Part shown: positions 12,488 to 22,851 of the stretch, piece by piece
Numbering within the stretch: position 1 is the stretch's first letter
Layout of the letters: the number at the start of each line of letters is the position of its first letter
DNA from: Allium sativum
Taxonomy: Eukaryota; Streptophyta; Magnoliopsida; Asparagales; Amaryllidaceae
Length of the DNA stretch: 64,000 nt
Reading direction: 5' to 3'
Assembly: GCA_030737875.1 (NCBI GenBank)
Contig: CM060923.1
Span: 36,510,501-36,574,500, forward strand
Notes under the pieces: model-generated
Seen by the model: only the letters and a program-made list of their open reading frames with translations
What the model was told of the DNA's origin: nothing
Databases searched by the model: none
Program-made: the position numbers and the translations under genes

Positions 12488-15359
12488 TGTAACAACCTAT
12501 GTCCGTTAATGTCACTCACAAAGGGCATTAAGTTTCGTGGAGCATTATAAGTAAACAGAACGGAATATTACAAGACAGAAAAAGTAGTACTTGAAAATTT
12601 TATAACTTTATTGCAGTGGAAACAGAAATAAGTTTGATTACATTTCCAAATACCAAAAATCAAGTATATAATATCAGTCTTGTACAAAACCTTCAGAGTA
12701 CATAATTTTAAAGCCATAATCCCCAACAGAAAATGCCATACACTGAATCAAAGCCAAGCAATACACCTTTCAACTTTAAGCTAGAAGAAAGAGATATCTG
12801 AACTAAGCTTGAGTATTTCTTCCCTAAGAACCTAGAGGGAACGGAAGAAAAGAGGCGAAACAAACTAGGTCAGACATAAGTCTGGTGAGTCCAATGACTT
12901 TAACAATATAATCACTAAAGTAACAGGATAAGAACATAAACTGGAAAGCAAGAAATGACTGTAGAATAAACAGGCATGATAAAGTAGACAAGATGAACAA
13001 GATATAACGTTGATTGCGCTTCTAATCACTACAGGATAATTACTACACTGCACCAATGCTAGTAATACAGTATCATTAGTAGTTACACCGCACCCTTACC
13101 AGTCCTATACTAAAAGTTGACCCATCTTACTAATCATGATAATGGTAGTTTCGTGTACTCCTAGCTGCTATCGTAGGTGCCCTTTTTTGCTCCTACCCCC
13201 ACGAGTTGTACCCACTACCTTCCTCGTTCGATCGGCTCCCTAACTCGCATGTATTTATTACTTGTGTCAATCGACCTCGCTTGTATGTATTCATTACTTG
13301 TGTCATTCGGCCCACACTTGTATGTAGATACCTGTGCTGGCCCATCATGGGGTGTATCAATTCCCATGATGGAAACCCAACACGATTCAACATGCACAGT
13401 GTATACTACTTATGCCCAGTGCCTGGTTTTTCCGCCCCGGAGCACGTGCACACCCATATTCCGTCGGAACCTACACTGCTGCACCACCCGCCGTTATTTT
13501 GACCGCTTATAATCAGCTCAGTAATCGTGCCCCACCCTGCCTAGCTCAGGGTACCATGATACATCTATGTGGGTTACTGCTGAAATGGATCCCTGTTACT
13601 AGGGTTTCCTAATCAACATGTTACAATGGTTAAGTGTTCTCAATTTAACTTAACCCCACCCATTTGCCTAATTAACATGTTGTACCAGTTAAGTGTTGCC
13701 TATTTATACGTTACTTAACCTTCTCACTGATTCACGCATGTTTATTTCACAGTTAAGTTTGTGGGCCTATATATATATTAATATTACCCACTTACCCAAG
13801 ATTTACTTAACCCTTCCCCTTATCAAGTCCATATGTATTATTGGTTAAGCTTGCCTTAACCCTATCCACTTTGTTCATGTAATATTGGTTAAGTTATCTA
13901 CTTGTCCATGTTAACTTAACCCACCCACCTAACATGTTGTATTGGTTAAGTGTCGCCTGTTCATATGTTACTTAACCTTTCCATTATTTGCATGTCTGTT
14001 CATCAGCTTTAATTTATTCATTAAAGCACCAACCTCTCACATTAGAACTATTGTTTGCGGTTGCTGGACGTGTCGGGCGGTTCCGGACAGACTTCTACCG
14101 CAAACTCATTCTAACCTCGGATTTTTGGGCTTGATGCGCTAACCTCTCACATTAGATCTATGCTGTTGTTGTCGCTGGATGTGTCGTGCAGTTCCGGGCA
14201 GCCTTACACCGCAACTCAATCTAACCTCGGGTTAGACACGTTCATCTTTTAGCCAATTTACATATTTGCCATTCATGTCCAAGTTTATATGTAAATTATC
14301 CATAGGTGTGGTCAATTCCAGTTATGTCACATTTTCTAGTTATGCCCAAAAATAATTATATGATTACAACCCCTTTTTATGTCAGTTACATAATATTCAA
14401 CTTTTACCCAAACTTTTCCACAACATTCCCACGCCGTTCGTACGTATAGTTCATGTGACACGTTAGGCTCGCAATTAGCCCAACTCATAAAAAAAGGCAA
14501 AAAAACACATAACATCATAACTGGCATAAACAATATAGATCTAAGACTGCATAAATCTAGTAAACATATAAAAATAGATCCAATCAACATATGGAATGCG
14601 AACTAGCATAGATCTAAACATAAACTTGCACAGATTTAAACATATGAACTGGTATGGATCTAATCAAATAAAGCATAAATCAAAACATAGTTTGCAAAGA
14701 CATAAACTTTATATGATTTACAAACATTTTCATACAGTCCAATTCATAACTCATCATAATTACGTTTAAATAATTGTCTTGTGAAAGTAACTGCACTCAC
14801 ATAAAATGGATCTTGAATTCTGGGATCTGATTTCTGAAGCTGCTAAGCTAATCCGTTGATGTAGGAGTTGATTCGTTCGTTGTTGTTCTAGAATTCCTTT
14901 TCGCAATTCCTAGGCTTTGAATCTTTATCTCTTATCTTTTTATCTTTAATCTAGAATTTGATTTGTTATGGTGGCGGCTAGTTTTGGGTTGTGAGGTTAG
15001 GGTTTAGGTTTAGCTATGTATATATAGATGTTTAGGATTAATTAGAGCCATCAGATCAACATATGATCCATCCAAACCATCTAGTACAAGAGAATGAGTC
15101 ATCAGTCCAATCATAAGTCACCACGTAGCCCTAAGACCTAGAAAATTGTCATTGCCACGTCAGCCAGGTACAAAATGAAATATTTCGCCCAGAACTTGGG
15201 GGGTGGGGAAGGTCGACACCCCTATGGGGGGTCGACACCCTCTGGCGGGAATTTTCCCACTCAGCCTGTTTTGGCTGATTTTAAATTTCGAACCCATTTT
15301 TGACTTTCTGGACCTATTTCTGAAGTACTGAACCCAATATATATATTTATATATATATT
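12488..15359 (-). mobile_element. Diverged Ty3/gypsy LTR (LTR-B), interrupted by chromovirus A
   Basis: It starts TGTAACAACC at 12488. Its first 200 bases align with the start of the LTR at 15360 (shared GTCACTC-CAAAGGG, GTACTTGAAAATTT and AACTTTAT-ATTGCAG blocks) but with much divergence, so it is a related older family. Further on come GTACCC/CTAGCTG repeats, GGTTAAG arrays (13600-13990), the hairpin pair (14032-14230), a minus-strand TATATATA (about 15015-15024) and a GTCGAC cluster (15211-15243). The next element begins at 15360 before this LTR reaches its end. I could not find the missing remainder to the right of that element. Confidence 0.75.
14032..14230. repeat. Tandem hairpin pair in LTR-B
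   Basis: In unit 1, TTAGAA (14042-14047) pairs with TTCTAA (14109-14114) and GTTTGCGG (14053-14060) pairs with CCGCAAAC (14098-14105). In unit 2, TTAGAT (14152-14157) pairs with ATCTAA (14219-14224) and GTTG pairs with CAAC. The arms differ in sequence from those in other LTRs but stay complementary. Confidence 0.8.
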
Positions 15360-16012
15360 TGTAACACCACACGTCCATTAATGTCACTCGCAAAGGGAAT
15401 GCATTAACCTCCATGGAGCATTTTAAGTGAATATAGAACAGAAAATCACAACAAGACAGATATAAACAGTACTTGAAAATTTAAAACTTTATTTATTGCA
15501 GAAGAAGGAAAATATGTTTGGTTACATCATCAAAAACCATAAACCAAAGTCAAGTACATAATATCCATCTTGATAAAATAAAGTACATAATCCCACTACT
15601 ACAAATAGCCATAAAGAAAATGATAGGCTAAACTTTACTTCAGCAATCCAAATCCAAGTGCTCCCAAAGAGGTCCCAATCAAGCTCCACTAGTACTAGTC
15701 CCACCCTTAGAACCCGGGGGGGAGGGGGGAAGGAAGAAAAGAGGTGGAAACAAAGGGGGGTCAGACATAAAGTCTGGCGAGTCCGATAACTCTAACAACA
15801 TAATTATTAAAGCAATATGATAAGATATAAGCTGGAGAATAAGGTAATGACTGTGTGAACCACATGGGTATGGCAAGGCAATCAAGAGAAACAGAGATAA
15901 CGTTAATGGTGCTTCCTAATCAACATAGGATAATTACTATACTCTATCGTACTGTACCGTACTGTACTAACACTAACTGCACCCCTACTAGTCATTCTAG
16001 AAATTTGATCCC

Positions 16013-16330
16013 TCTTGGATAAATAGAACGATGATAGCATCGTGTACTACTAGATGTACCCACTATCCTCCATGTTTGACTGTATATCTCTAGTTGCTAT
16101 CATACTTACCCAGCGTGTACCTATCCCCACTAGATGTACCCCTTCAATAAGTAATAATGGTAATTCCATGTACTCCTAGCTTACGTCATAGGTGCTGCCT
16201 GCTCCTATCTCCACTAGGTGTACCCCCTTAATAATTATTAATAATAGTGGTAGCTTCGTGTACGCCTAGCTGACTACATAGGTGCCGTCTGCTCCTATCT
16301 CCACTAGGTGAACCCACTATCATGCTCCAT
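16013..16330. repeat. Tandem array of about 85 bp in LTR-A
   Basis: Three to four imperfect units share GTAGCTTCGTGTAC-CCTAG, a TAGGTGCC-CTGCTCCTATC block and CACTAGGTGTACCC. The array is present again in the other LTR at about 24475-24770. Similar words occur in LTR-B (13140-13330). Confidence 0.7.
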
Positions 16331-16672
16331 TCGATCGGCTCCCTAACTTATAGATACCCGTGCAGGTCCCACAGTGGGGTGTATCACTCCCCAATATGGC
16401 AACCTTATACCACGCAAGGAATGCACGGCTTATAACTACACGATGCAACAACGTCTTACCTACCATCCCGGACCCACGCATGCACGTGACCCCGTTGGAC
16501 TTGCGTTGCCACCGCTAACCCGTTTTGGCCTCTAACAATCAGACCCAGTAGGCGTGTCCCATCCTCGACTTGGGTCGAGCTCACAAACATACTTAATGGA
16601 CTACTGGACTGAAAAGGGCCTCCCCATGCTTGACACAAGCTTTCCACCTAGGCTTGTTCCCCTCTAGTACAT

Positions 16673-16905
16673 CCCACTTAACCCCCTTCATGTCCACTTA
16701 CATGTTTTAAATTTGGTTAAGGGTTTCTATTAGTAATTCCACATGTCACCCAAGGCACCCACTTAACCCCTATGTCCCACTTACATGTTTTACCTTGGTT
16801 AAGTGTTACTAATCGTATTTCCTCATGCCACCCAAGGCACCCACTTAACCCCCATGTCCCACCACATGTTTTACTTTGGTTAAGTGTTTCTTAATTTATT
16901 ACTAC
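16673..16905. repeat. GGTTAAG/CTTAACC inverted-repeat array in LTR-A
   Basis: Three tandem units each begin CCCACTTAACCCC and, 35-45 bases on, contain TTGGTTAAG, so each can fold into a hairpin with a CTTAACC/GGTTAAG stem. A matching array lies in the other LTR (about 25111-25345). Related hairpins precede the paired-hairpin module in LTR-B (13600-13990) and LTR-H (3390-3525). Confidence 0.75.
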
Positions 16906-16919
16906 CGTAACCCCTGTAG

Positions 16920-17134
16920 GACCTCTCACATTAGACTGGCATTTGTGGCTGTTGGATTTGCCGGGCGGGTCCGGGCAGTCTTACACCACAAAAGAGTCTA
17001 ACCTCGTGTCCATACAATTGTTACGCATTTAGTTTGGGCCTTTGACCTCTCACATTAGGCTACCATTTGTGGCTGCTGGATTTGCCTAGTGAGTCCGGGC
17101 AGTCTTACACCACAAATGAGTCCAACCTCGTGTC
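16920..17134. repeat. Tandem hairpin pair in the 3' LTR of A
   Basis: In unit 1, TTAGACT (16931-16937) pairs with AGTCTAA (16995-17001), TTTGTGG (16942-16948) with CCACAAA (16986-16992), and an inner TGCCGG with CCGGGCA (one bulge). In unit 2, CATTTGTGG (17064-17072) pairs with CCACAAATG (17110-17118). The units start about 124 bp apart. The pair lies about 1.5 kb downstream of the LTR TATA box on the minus strand, so the element's RNA would contain it. Confidence 0.85.
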
Positions 17135-18039
17135 TTAGGCAATTAATTATACATAATTAATTTTCCCTAAATTTGAATTACTTTCCCTATTCAAATTTCC
17201 ATATTTATTTATGTCCATAATTTATCACCTAAATTATACTCATCTATTTATGGTATATAAATTATACCAATTTCATCACAAATTAATTTTATTCCTTAAA
17301 ATTAATTACATGCCTTTTTAGGCCATTACATGCCAAATTCACAATATGTGTGTATCCACTATTATCCTCATCGTACCCCCGTCATTTGTTCGCTTAACAT
17401 GACATATACATATTAGACTAGCAAATAGTCTAATACTTAAAAAAAGGGAATAAACGTCACAAAGTCACATACACACAATAATAGATCTAATTTGCATCTA
17501 ACTTGCAATTAAGAATTACAACATACTTGCACAGTCTTTGTATTATTAAAGATCCAAAAATCATAGATCTAAAAGGTGTGAACTTGCATGTATGAACATA
17601 GTTTTACACCCAACCAGCCTAGGTAATTATCACAAACTTACATAAACTATGTATGTCGTCAACCTAAACATAAAGGTGTCTTCTTGCATAACTATGGATC
17701 CAATAAAAGGTGTTAACCTGAGTAAACTATGGATCCACATAAAGGTGTAAACTTTCATAACTATGCATGTCATAGTTTCAACATAAAAATGTCAACTTGA
17801 ATATGGATCTAAACTTTAAAGGTGTGAACTTGTATATATGTGAATCCAATTATCACTTAAACTTGCATATGAACATAATACTTATACGAACTAGCATATG
17901 TTCCACATCCATATTCGCATAAAAACTGATGTTATAAACCTAGGTGATTGTATTATAAAAAGGGATTCATTGACACAAGTTAACATCATGAACTACTAGC
18001 ATATATTTTAGATCCAAACTTACATAACATCATATAACT

Positions 18040-18320
18040 CGCATACAACTTGCGTGATCCTATTAACTTGCATAACATCATATGTACAACTTGCATAATC
18101 ATATTAACTTGCATAACATCATATATGAAACTTGCATAATCATATTAACTTGCATAACATCATATATGAAACTTGCATAATCATATTAACTTGCATAACA
18201 TCATATATGAAACTTGCATAAGCATATTAACTTGCATAATCATATTAATCTTGCATAACATCATACATGAAACTTGCATAACAACATATATAAAACTTTC
18301 ATAACATCATATAATATGAA
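18040..18320. repeat. 41-bp tandem repeat in LTR-A
   Basis: The unit is built from TATTAACTTGCATAACATCA followed by TATATGAAACTTGCATAATCA. There are four units plus partial ones. The other LTR holds the same array at about 26490-26735, with one partial unit of about 20 bp fewer, so the two LTR copies have diverged in repeat number. Confidence 0.85.
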
Positions 18321-18646
18321 TCAAGTTAACATACATGATTAAACATATGAATTAGATTCACAACCACAACTTATAATCCAACGTATATCACATCATAATT
18401 AATTTAGCAATTATTTTGTTAAAATGATCGAACTCACAACTCAAAAGCGGTCTTGAGTTCTGAATTCTGATTTCTGAAGTTGTACTAGCTCTCCTTTGAA
18501 GAAGATTCGTTGTTAGGGTTGAATATAACTGATTTGATTTGCTGTTCTTCCTCTCTAATTGGTGGCGGCTGCTCTAGGGTTCAAGACGATAGCATGACGG
18601 CCATAGTTTTAGTTTTAATTTTGATTTAGGGATTGAGTCTATGGGT

Positions 18647-18656
18647 CTTTTTATAG
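18647..18656 (-). promoter_or_regulatory. TATA box of LTR-A
   Basis: The minus strand reads CTATAAAAAG in a conserved setting. The same box is at 27067-27076 in the 5' LTR. It lies about 570 nt from the start of the LTR in element orientation. Transcription is expected to start about 30 nt downstream, leaving a very long leader before the primer binding site. Start site inferred. Confidence 0.65.
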
Positions 18657-18825
18657 AGTTTTGAATTTATTTACAGCCGTCAGATCACTCTAGAATCCAT
18701 CTAGGCCTTAGAAACCAAGAAATGATGTCAACAGACCAACCAGAAATTGCTACTTAAGCCCTAAAACATAAAATTTCGTCATAGACCATTTAGGGCCGAC
18801 GGGACCAATTCCAAACCTCCTGAGT

Positions 18826-18875
18826 CGACCCTGGGATCGACCCAGCAAGTCTCGGGTCGACCCATAAAATAGGTC
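18826..18875. promoter_or_regulatory. GTCGAC-rich cluster upstream of the LTR-A TATA box
   Basis: Three GTCGACC words, one with a TC variant, lie within 50 bp, about 180-220 nt upstream of the TATA box on the minus strand. The 5' LTR copy breaks off inside this cluster (about 27245-27263). Equivalent clusters occur in LTR-H, LTR-B, LTR-C and LTR-D. Possible enhancer; function inferred. Confidence 0.5.
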
Positions 18876-19071
18876 GGTTTGGTGTTTTGCCTTCCCGCTT
18901 CCGCTGTTTTAATTTTTTTTCTTAAATTTTAGGTTGAATTTTATTTTATTTTTATAAATATATCTATATATATTTCTATCTTCCTAATTAACCATTTTCA
19001 CACTAAACTACTTTTTGAACCGCGTTCACACTAAGCCGCTTTTTAGCCATTCCCCTAAAACAAAAATATGG

Positions 19072-19150
19072 CATTGGCGGGGATCGAACTCTGTACCTCT
19101 TGTATGTTCACATGTTCCAACCAAATGAGCTACTTAGTCTTTTGCTTACA
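19072..19150 (-). other. tRNA-like stretch with pol III A- and B-box matches inside LTR-A
   Basis: The minus strand reads TAGCTCATTTGG (from 19132 to 19121), close to a tRNA A box. About 40 nt on comes GAGTTCGATCC (around 19090-19080), close to a B box. Order and spacing fit a tRNA, but the D and anticodon stems do not fold cleanly, so it is a relic or a mimic and not a working tRNA gene. It lies only about 90 nt inside the LTR start. The 5' LTR has lost this part. Confidence 0.45.
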
Positions 19151-19223
19151 AACCTTAGAACAATGCTAAACATTTATTCTTTGATTTAGTTAATTCGATT
19201 ATTCAAAAATCCGGGGTGTTACA

Positions 19224-19236
19224 TTCTCCCCTCCTT
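19224..19236 (-). other. Polypurine tract of chromovirus A
   Basis: The minus strand reads AAGGAGGGGAGAA immediately before the LTR start TGTAACACC. It would prime plus-strand DNA synthesis. Just upstream is a TTTCGGGGGCGAAAT block, also seen in similar form beside the polypurine tracts of the two elements at 50.5 and 55.4 kb. Confidence 0.9.
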
Positions 19237-19793
19237 AAAGGATTTCGCCCCCGAAATCTCCAAGTTAAGGAGAATGCATATCCTAACATCCAAACAACCA
19301 TCTACTCAACCATCAAACACAGGCATCCATTGTCCTTATAGAGTTTCTAATGCTGTATGAACATATGCAAAAAGTGCGTGTATATGTTCCTTATCTAATG
19401 CAAAATCAGGCGATCTACTGATTCAGTTGACCTCCTTAATGCAAACCATGATAGTGCCATGCATCCATTATGTATGCGAAAGAACCCCAACGATACATAT
19501 TATTTCTACATGTGTGCACAACCATTCACCAAAATGCAACATCCATATGATAGCACAACCATTATACATCCATTAGCTTAAATATGCACACACATTTATA
19601 TGCAATATGCAATATGAAGTGACTGAGCCGATCTAGTGCCTAAAGTGTGTGTATATGCATCCACGAGCAAACACTTGCATCCACATGTATCCATCATGCA
19701 TAACATGTCTCAAACACATGTTTCAATCATAGGACTACCCTATCTAAAGGTCAAAGGTACTAACGAGAGGACATACTAAAGATAAGATAAGTA

Positions 19794-20402
19794 TAGGGAT
19801 GGCAATGGGGCGGGGCGGGCGCGGGTAGTACCACCCCATCACCCGCCCCGTTGGGTGATTTTTTGCCCCGTGCCCGCCCCATACCCGCACGGGTATCCAT
19901 TAAACGGGTTTTAAACGGGTTGCGGGTAATGGCGGGTATTCGTGGGTATCCATTATATTTATTCAATTTATTTTTTAGTCATTTATTGAAATTATTTAAA
20001 AGTACATTTGGTAAAAAAACAAATTAGACCAATTCTTAAATGCTAACCTCAAAATACCAATACATATTTAAACCAATATCCAAAAAAGAAGAGACAACAA
20101 CAGAAGTATCCATCAAAATATCAACAACCAGTTATAAACTGTTGAGTAAAAACATGCACACAAATACTGAACAACTAACAACAATATTTTTTGAATTGAC
20201 TATTGATAATAAATCACATTCAATACGGGCACGGGTACCCGCGGACATGGATATCTTACTATCCGTACCTGCCCCATTAATTGATGGATATTAAAAATAA
20301 CCATTTATTTTATCCATGGATACCCATTTAACTATCCGTTTCATACCCATGACGGATTTTACCCGCGGATAACCGCGGGTACGGATTTTTTTGCCATCCC
20401 TA
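19794..20402. mobile_element. hAT-type MITE, 609 bp, TSD GATAAGTA
   Basis: It begins TAGGGATGGCAA and ends TTGCCATCCCTA, giving 12-bp perfect terminal inverted repeats. It is flanked by the 8-bp duplication GATAAGTA (19786-19793 and 20403-20410), the TSD size of hAT elements. The interior has GGGGCGGG/CCCGCCCC and ACCCGCGGATA/GCGGGTA words near both ends and an AT-rich middle without a transposase. It sits in the 3' end of the chromovirus pol, so it is younger than that element. Confidence 0.95.
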
Positions 20403-20410
20403 GATAAGTA

Positions 20411-20648
20411 TAAGGTAAGCGATAAAGGAGAAACTAAAAGACATACCCTCGAAAAGAAAAGGGTATAATGAACGCATCTTCTTTTCCGTCTCCCAAGTAG
20501 CGTTTCTTTCATCATCTCCCCAATGCACTTTGACTAGCATGACCTCTCGATTCCTCAACTTCTTAACCTCCGACCCAAGAATGCACGTAGGAGCTCGCTG
20601 AATCGTCGCATCACGCTCTATCTCCACCTCTCTAAGCAAGCTCGGCTA
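20411..20648 (-). pseudogene. Chromodomain of chromovirus A, cut off by a stop
   Basis: The minus frame downstream of the TAG stop at 20646-20648 reads a chromodomain-like block: LRNREVMLVKVHWGD, then ATWETEKKM and LYPFLFEG. In chromoviruses this domain follows integrase and directs insertion to marked chromatin. The TAG separates it in frame from the integrase C-terminus, so it could be made only by readthrough. The hAT MITE begins just beyond its end. Confidence 0.75.
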
Positions 20649-20981
20649 TACCACTTTCGCGGTCTCGTGCAAGTACTTCCTCAAATGTGACACATGGAAT
20701 ACATCGTGTATGCCACTAAGTCTCTCGGGCAACTCCAATCTATACGCCATCTGCCCAATCCTCTCCTTAATAGGAAACGGCCCTACGAACCTTGGTGCTA
20801 ACTTCCCAACGGACCCAAAGCGAACGACGTTCCGTAATGGAGACACCTTGACAAAGACCATGTTCCCAATATCAAACTCAAGATCTATCCTCGTCTTGTC
20901 CGCATAAGATTTCTGCCTATCTTGCGCCGACTTCATATTCCTTCGAATCAAATCGATCTTTTCCGAAGTCTCTCTAATCAT
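20646..20981 (-). pseudogene. Integrase C-terminal region of chromovirus A pol
   Basis: This 111-residue stretch contains the features that follow the catalytic core in Ty3/gypsy integrases: SAQDRQKSYADKTR, then LEFDIGNMVFVKVSP, GKLAPRFVGPFPI and IHDVFHVSHLRKY (the GPF/Y region). It is one frame off the upstream RNase H-integrase ORF, with the shift near 20980, and ends at an in-frame TAG. Both lesions disable the polyprotein. Confidence 0.88.
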
Positions 20982-22294
20982 ATCGGGCCCAAGATCTTAT
21001 CTGTAGACTCCCACCAACATGTAGGCGAACGACACGACCGTCCATAAAGAGCCTCGAACGGTGCCATGCCAATGCTAGACTGAAAGCTGTTATTATATGC
21101 GAACTCCACCAACGGAAGATGTTCCTCCCATGTACCTCCGAAATCTAAGACACACAACCTCAATAGGTCCTCTAGAATACGATTCACCCTCTCGGTCTGG
21201 CCATCCGTCTGAGGATGATATGCGGTGCTCAAACATAACTGAGTCCCTATCGCCTCTTGCAAGCTCTTCCAAAATTCGCTAGTAAAGATAGGATCGCGGT
21301 CGCTCACTATGCTAGAAGGAACACCGTGCAAACGAACTATTTCTCGAATGTATACGGAGGCTAACCATGGAGCAGTCCTCTTACTCTTCATGGGAATGAA
21401 ATGGGCGCTCTTAGTAAGTCTGTCTACCATGACCCAAATCCCCGTGTTACCCTTCCTCGATCTCGGTAATCCGTCAACAAAATCCATCGAGACGCTTTCC
21501 CACTTCCATTGTGGGACCTCCAATGGGTGTAGTAATCCACCGGGCTTCTTTTGCTCTGCTTTTACTTGTTGGCACACCAAGCATCTAGCGACAAACTCTG
21601 CCACGTCCTTCTTCATGCCGGCCCAAAAGTAAACTCGTCTCATGTCCATGTGCATCTTGTCCCCGCCGGGATGGATGTTCATCTTCAAACGATGTGCATC
21701 ATCAAGAATAGTCTTCCTTAGGTCCTCGTCTTTTGGTACACAAAGCCTACCTTCCCTACGTAACCAACCCTTATCATCTAGGGTATACCTACGGAGATGG
21801 CTTGATGACTCCCCTCCTTTGAGCTTCTCTACTAACTCAACCAACTGTGGGTCATCTCGATGTGCCTCACCAATCCGTCCCAAAAGCGTAGGTCTGACCC
21901 CCAAGGATGCTAGCAAACCAGGTACAAAGTCAACGGAAGGTTTAAAGTCAAACGTAGAGATGAACTCTAAGCTTCGCCGCTCAACAAACAACGGACTCAA
22001 GGACAACCTTTTTCTACTTAACGCGTCTGCCACCACGTTACCCTTGCCAGGGGTATATGCTATCTCGAAATCGTAGGATGCTAAGAATTCCATCCACCTT
22101 TGCTGCCTTAAGTTCAAGTCCTTCTGAGAGAATAAGTATTTTAGCGATTTATGGTCTGCAAGCAACTCAAACTCCTCACCAAGCAAATAACGACGCCAAG
22201 ACTTGAGCGCAAAAACTATGGCAGCCAATTCTGAGTCATGGGTAGGGTAATTCTTTTCGTGGACTTTCGACTGTCTTCCACCATAACATATCAC
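20978..22294 (-). pseudogene. RNase H and integrase region of chromovirus A pol
   Basis: This is the longest open stretch in the element, 438 residues. Residues 1-100 are the C-terminal two thirds of RNase H (KNYPTHDSELAAIVFALKSW, then LLADHKSLKYLF). The first part of that domain, with its first acidic residue, is missing. After a linker comes the integrase zinc finger (MNIHPGGDKMH, then CLVCQQ). The catalytic core follows, with acidic residues in SMDFVDGL, IVSDRDPIF and TERVNRILED, and YHPQTDGQTERVN intact. The frame then shifts near 20980. It is a relic with a largely intact integrase core. Confidence 0.93.
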
Positions 22295-22300
22295 CCTTCC

Positions 22301-22483
22301 CTAGAGACCACATGCCCTAAAATCCTCACTTATTTCCTCCAAAAATGGTATTTTGGAGAACTTAGCTTTAAGCTGGTGCGCTTGTAGGGTCCCTAAGATT
22401 TCCCTAAGTTGTAGGGCATGCTCTTCTCTGCTTCTAGAGAAAACCAGGATATTATTCCATGCAAAATCGTCACAACTATCCAT
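22301..22483 (-). pseudogene. Remnant of the reverse transcriptase domain, catalytic pair changed
   Basis: The minus frame reads NNILVFSRSREEHALQLREI then HQLKAKFSKIPF, which is the segment around and after the RT active site. The two aspartates expected before ILVFS are Asn-Asn here. Most of the RT upstream (fingers and palm) is absent, and so is the stretch joining RT to RNase H. Reverse transcription from this copy is therefore impossible. Confidence 0.8.
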
Positions 22484-22851
22484 CTCTCACACAGACTATC
22501 CTAGTCGAACTCGACATCCCCCAAGTGCAAGCCCCAAAGGCCTAAACCAATATCAGACAAACACCCAAGGGATACCTCCTTCGAATTCAAACGACCTACG
22601 TGAGATGATACTAGTAAGACGGCCAACCAATTAAGCACTTGACCGACTCTGGCTGTCCTTGCCAGTCTTGCTCCAAAACCACCGCTGATCACATAACTGG
22701 CTTTGCTTAATCTATTAAGCACATACGAAAACTTATTTTGCGCCTCTGGGTAAACCCTGCACTTTATCAAAGACGTCTCCATACTCATAGACCACACAAA
22801 CAGACTCCTAATCATCGTTGGATGCGTAAGAAGATTCTAGGCAGCTAAGCA
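22484..22851 (-). pseudogene. Unassigned linker between protease and RT remnants
   Basis: It holds a 104-codon minus-strand open stretch (22501-22815) with no motif I recognise. By position it should hold the protease-RT linker and the start of RT, but no RT fingers or palm motifs are visible. Probably rearranged sequence around a deletion. Confidence 0.35.

Larger units (their letters stand above)
15360..19223 (-). repeat. 3' LTR of chromovirus A (3864 bp)
   Basis: It is bounded by TGTAACACC (15360-) and GGTGTTACA (-19223), perfect short terminal inverted repeats. It matches 23805-27263 over its first roughly 3.5 kb. The LTR is modular, from left to right: a conserved head; an array of about 85 bp around CGTGTAC-CCTAG-TAGGTG (16013-16330); a GGTTAAG array (16673-16905); the hairpin pair (16920-17134); an AT-rich tract; a 41-bp array (about 18040-18320); the TATA box; a GTCGAC cluster; and a tRNA-like stretch. 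No ORF of note. Confidence 0.93.

Noticed and set aside
16920..17134. Paired hairpins as hammerhead or other known self-cleaving ribozymes (as in plant retrozymes)
   Set aside because: The CTGATGA and GAAA hammerhead core is absent on both strands, and the conserved core does not match the twister or HDV-like signatures I know.
21097..22076. Plus-strand ORFs opposite pol of chromovirus A
   Set aside because: They are antisense to clear RNase H and integrase sequence and have no domain content of their own.
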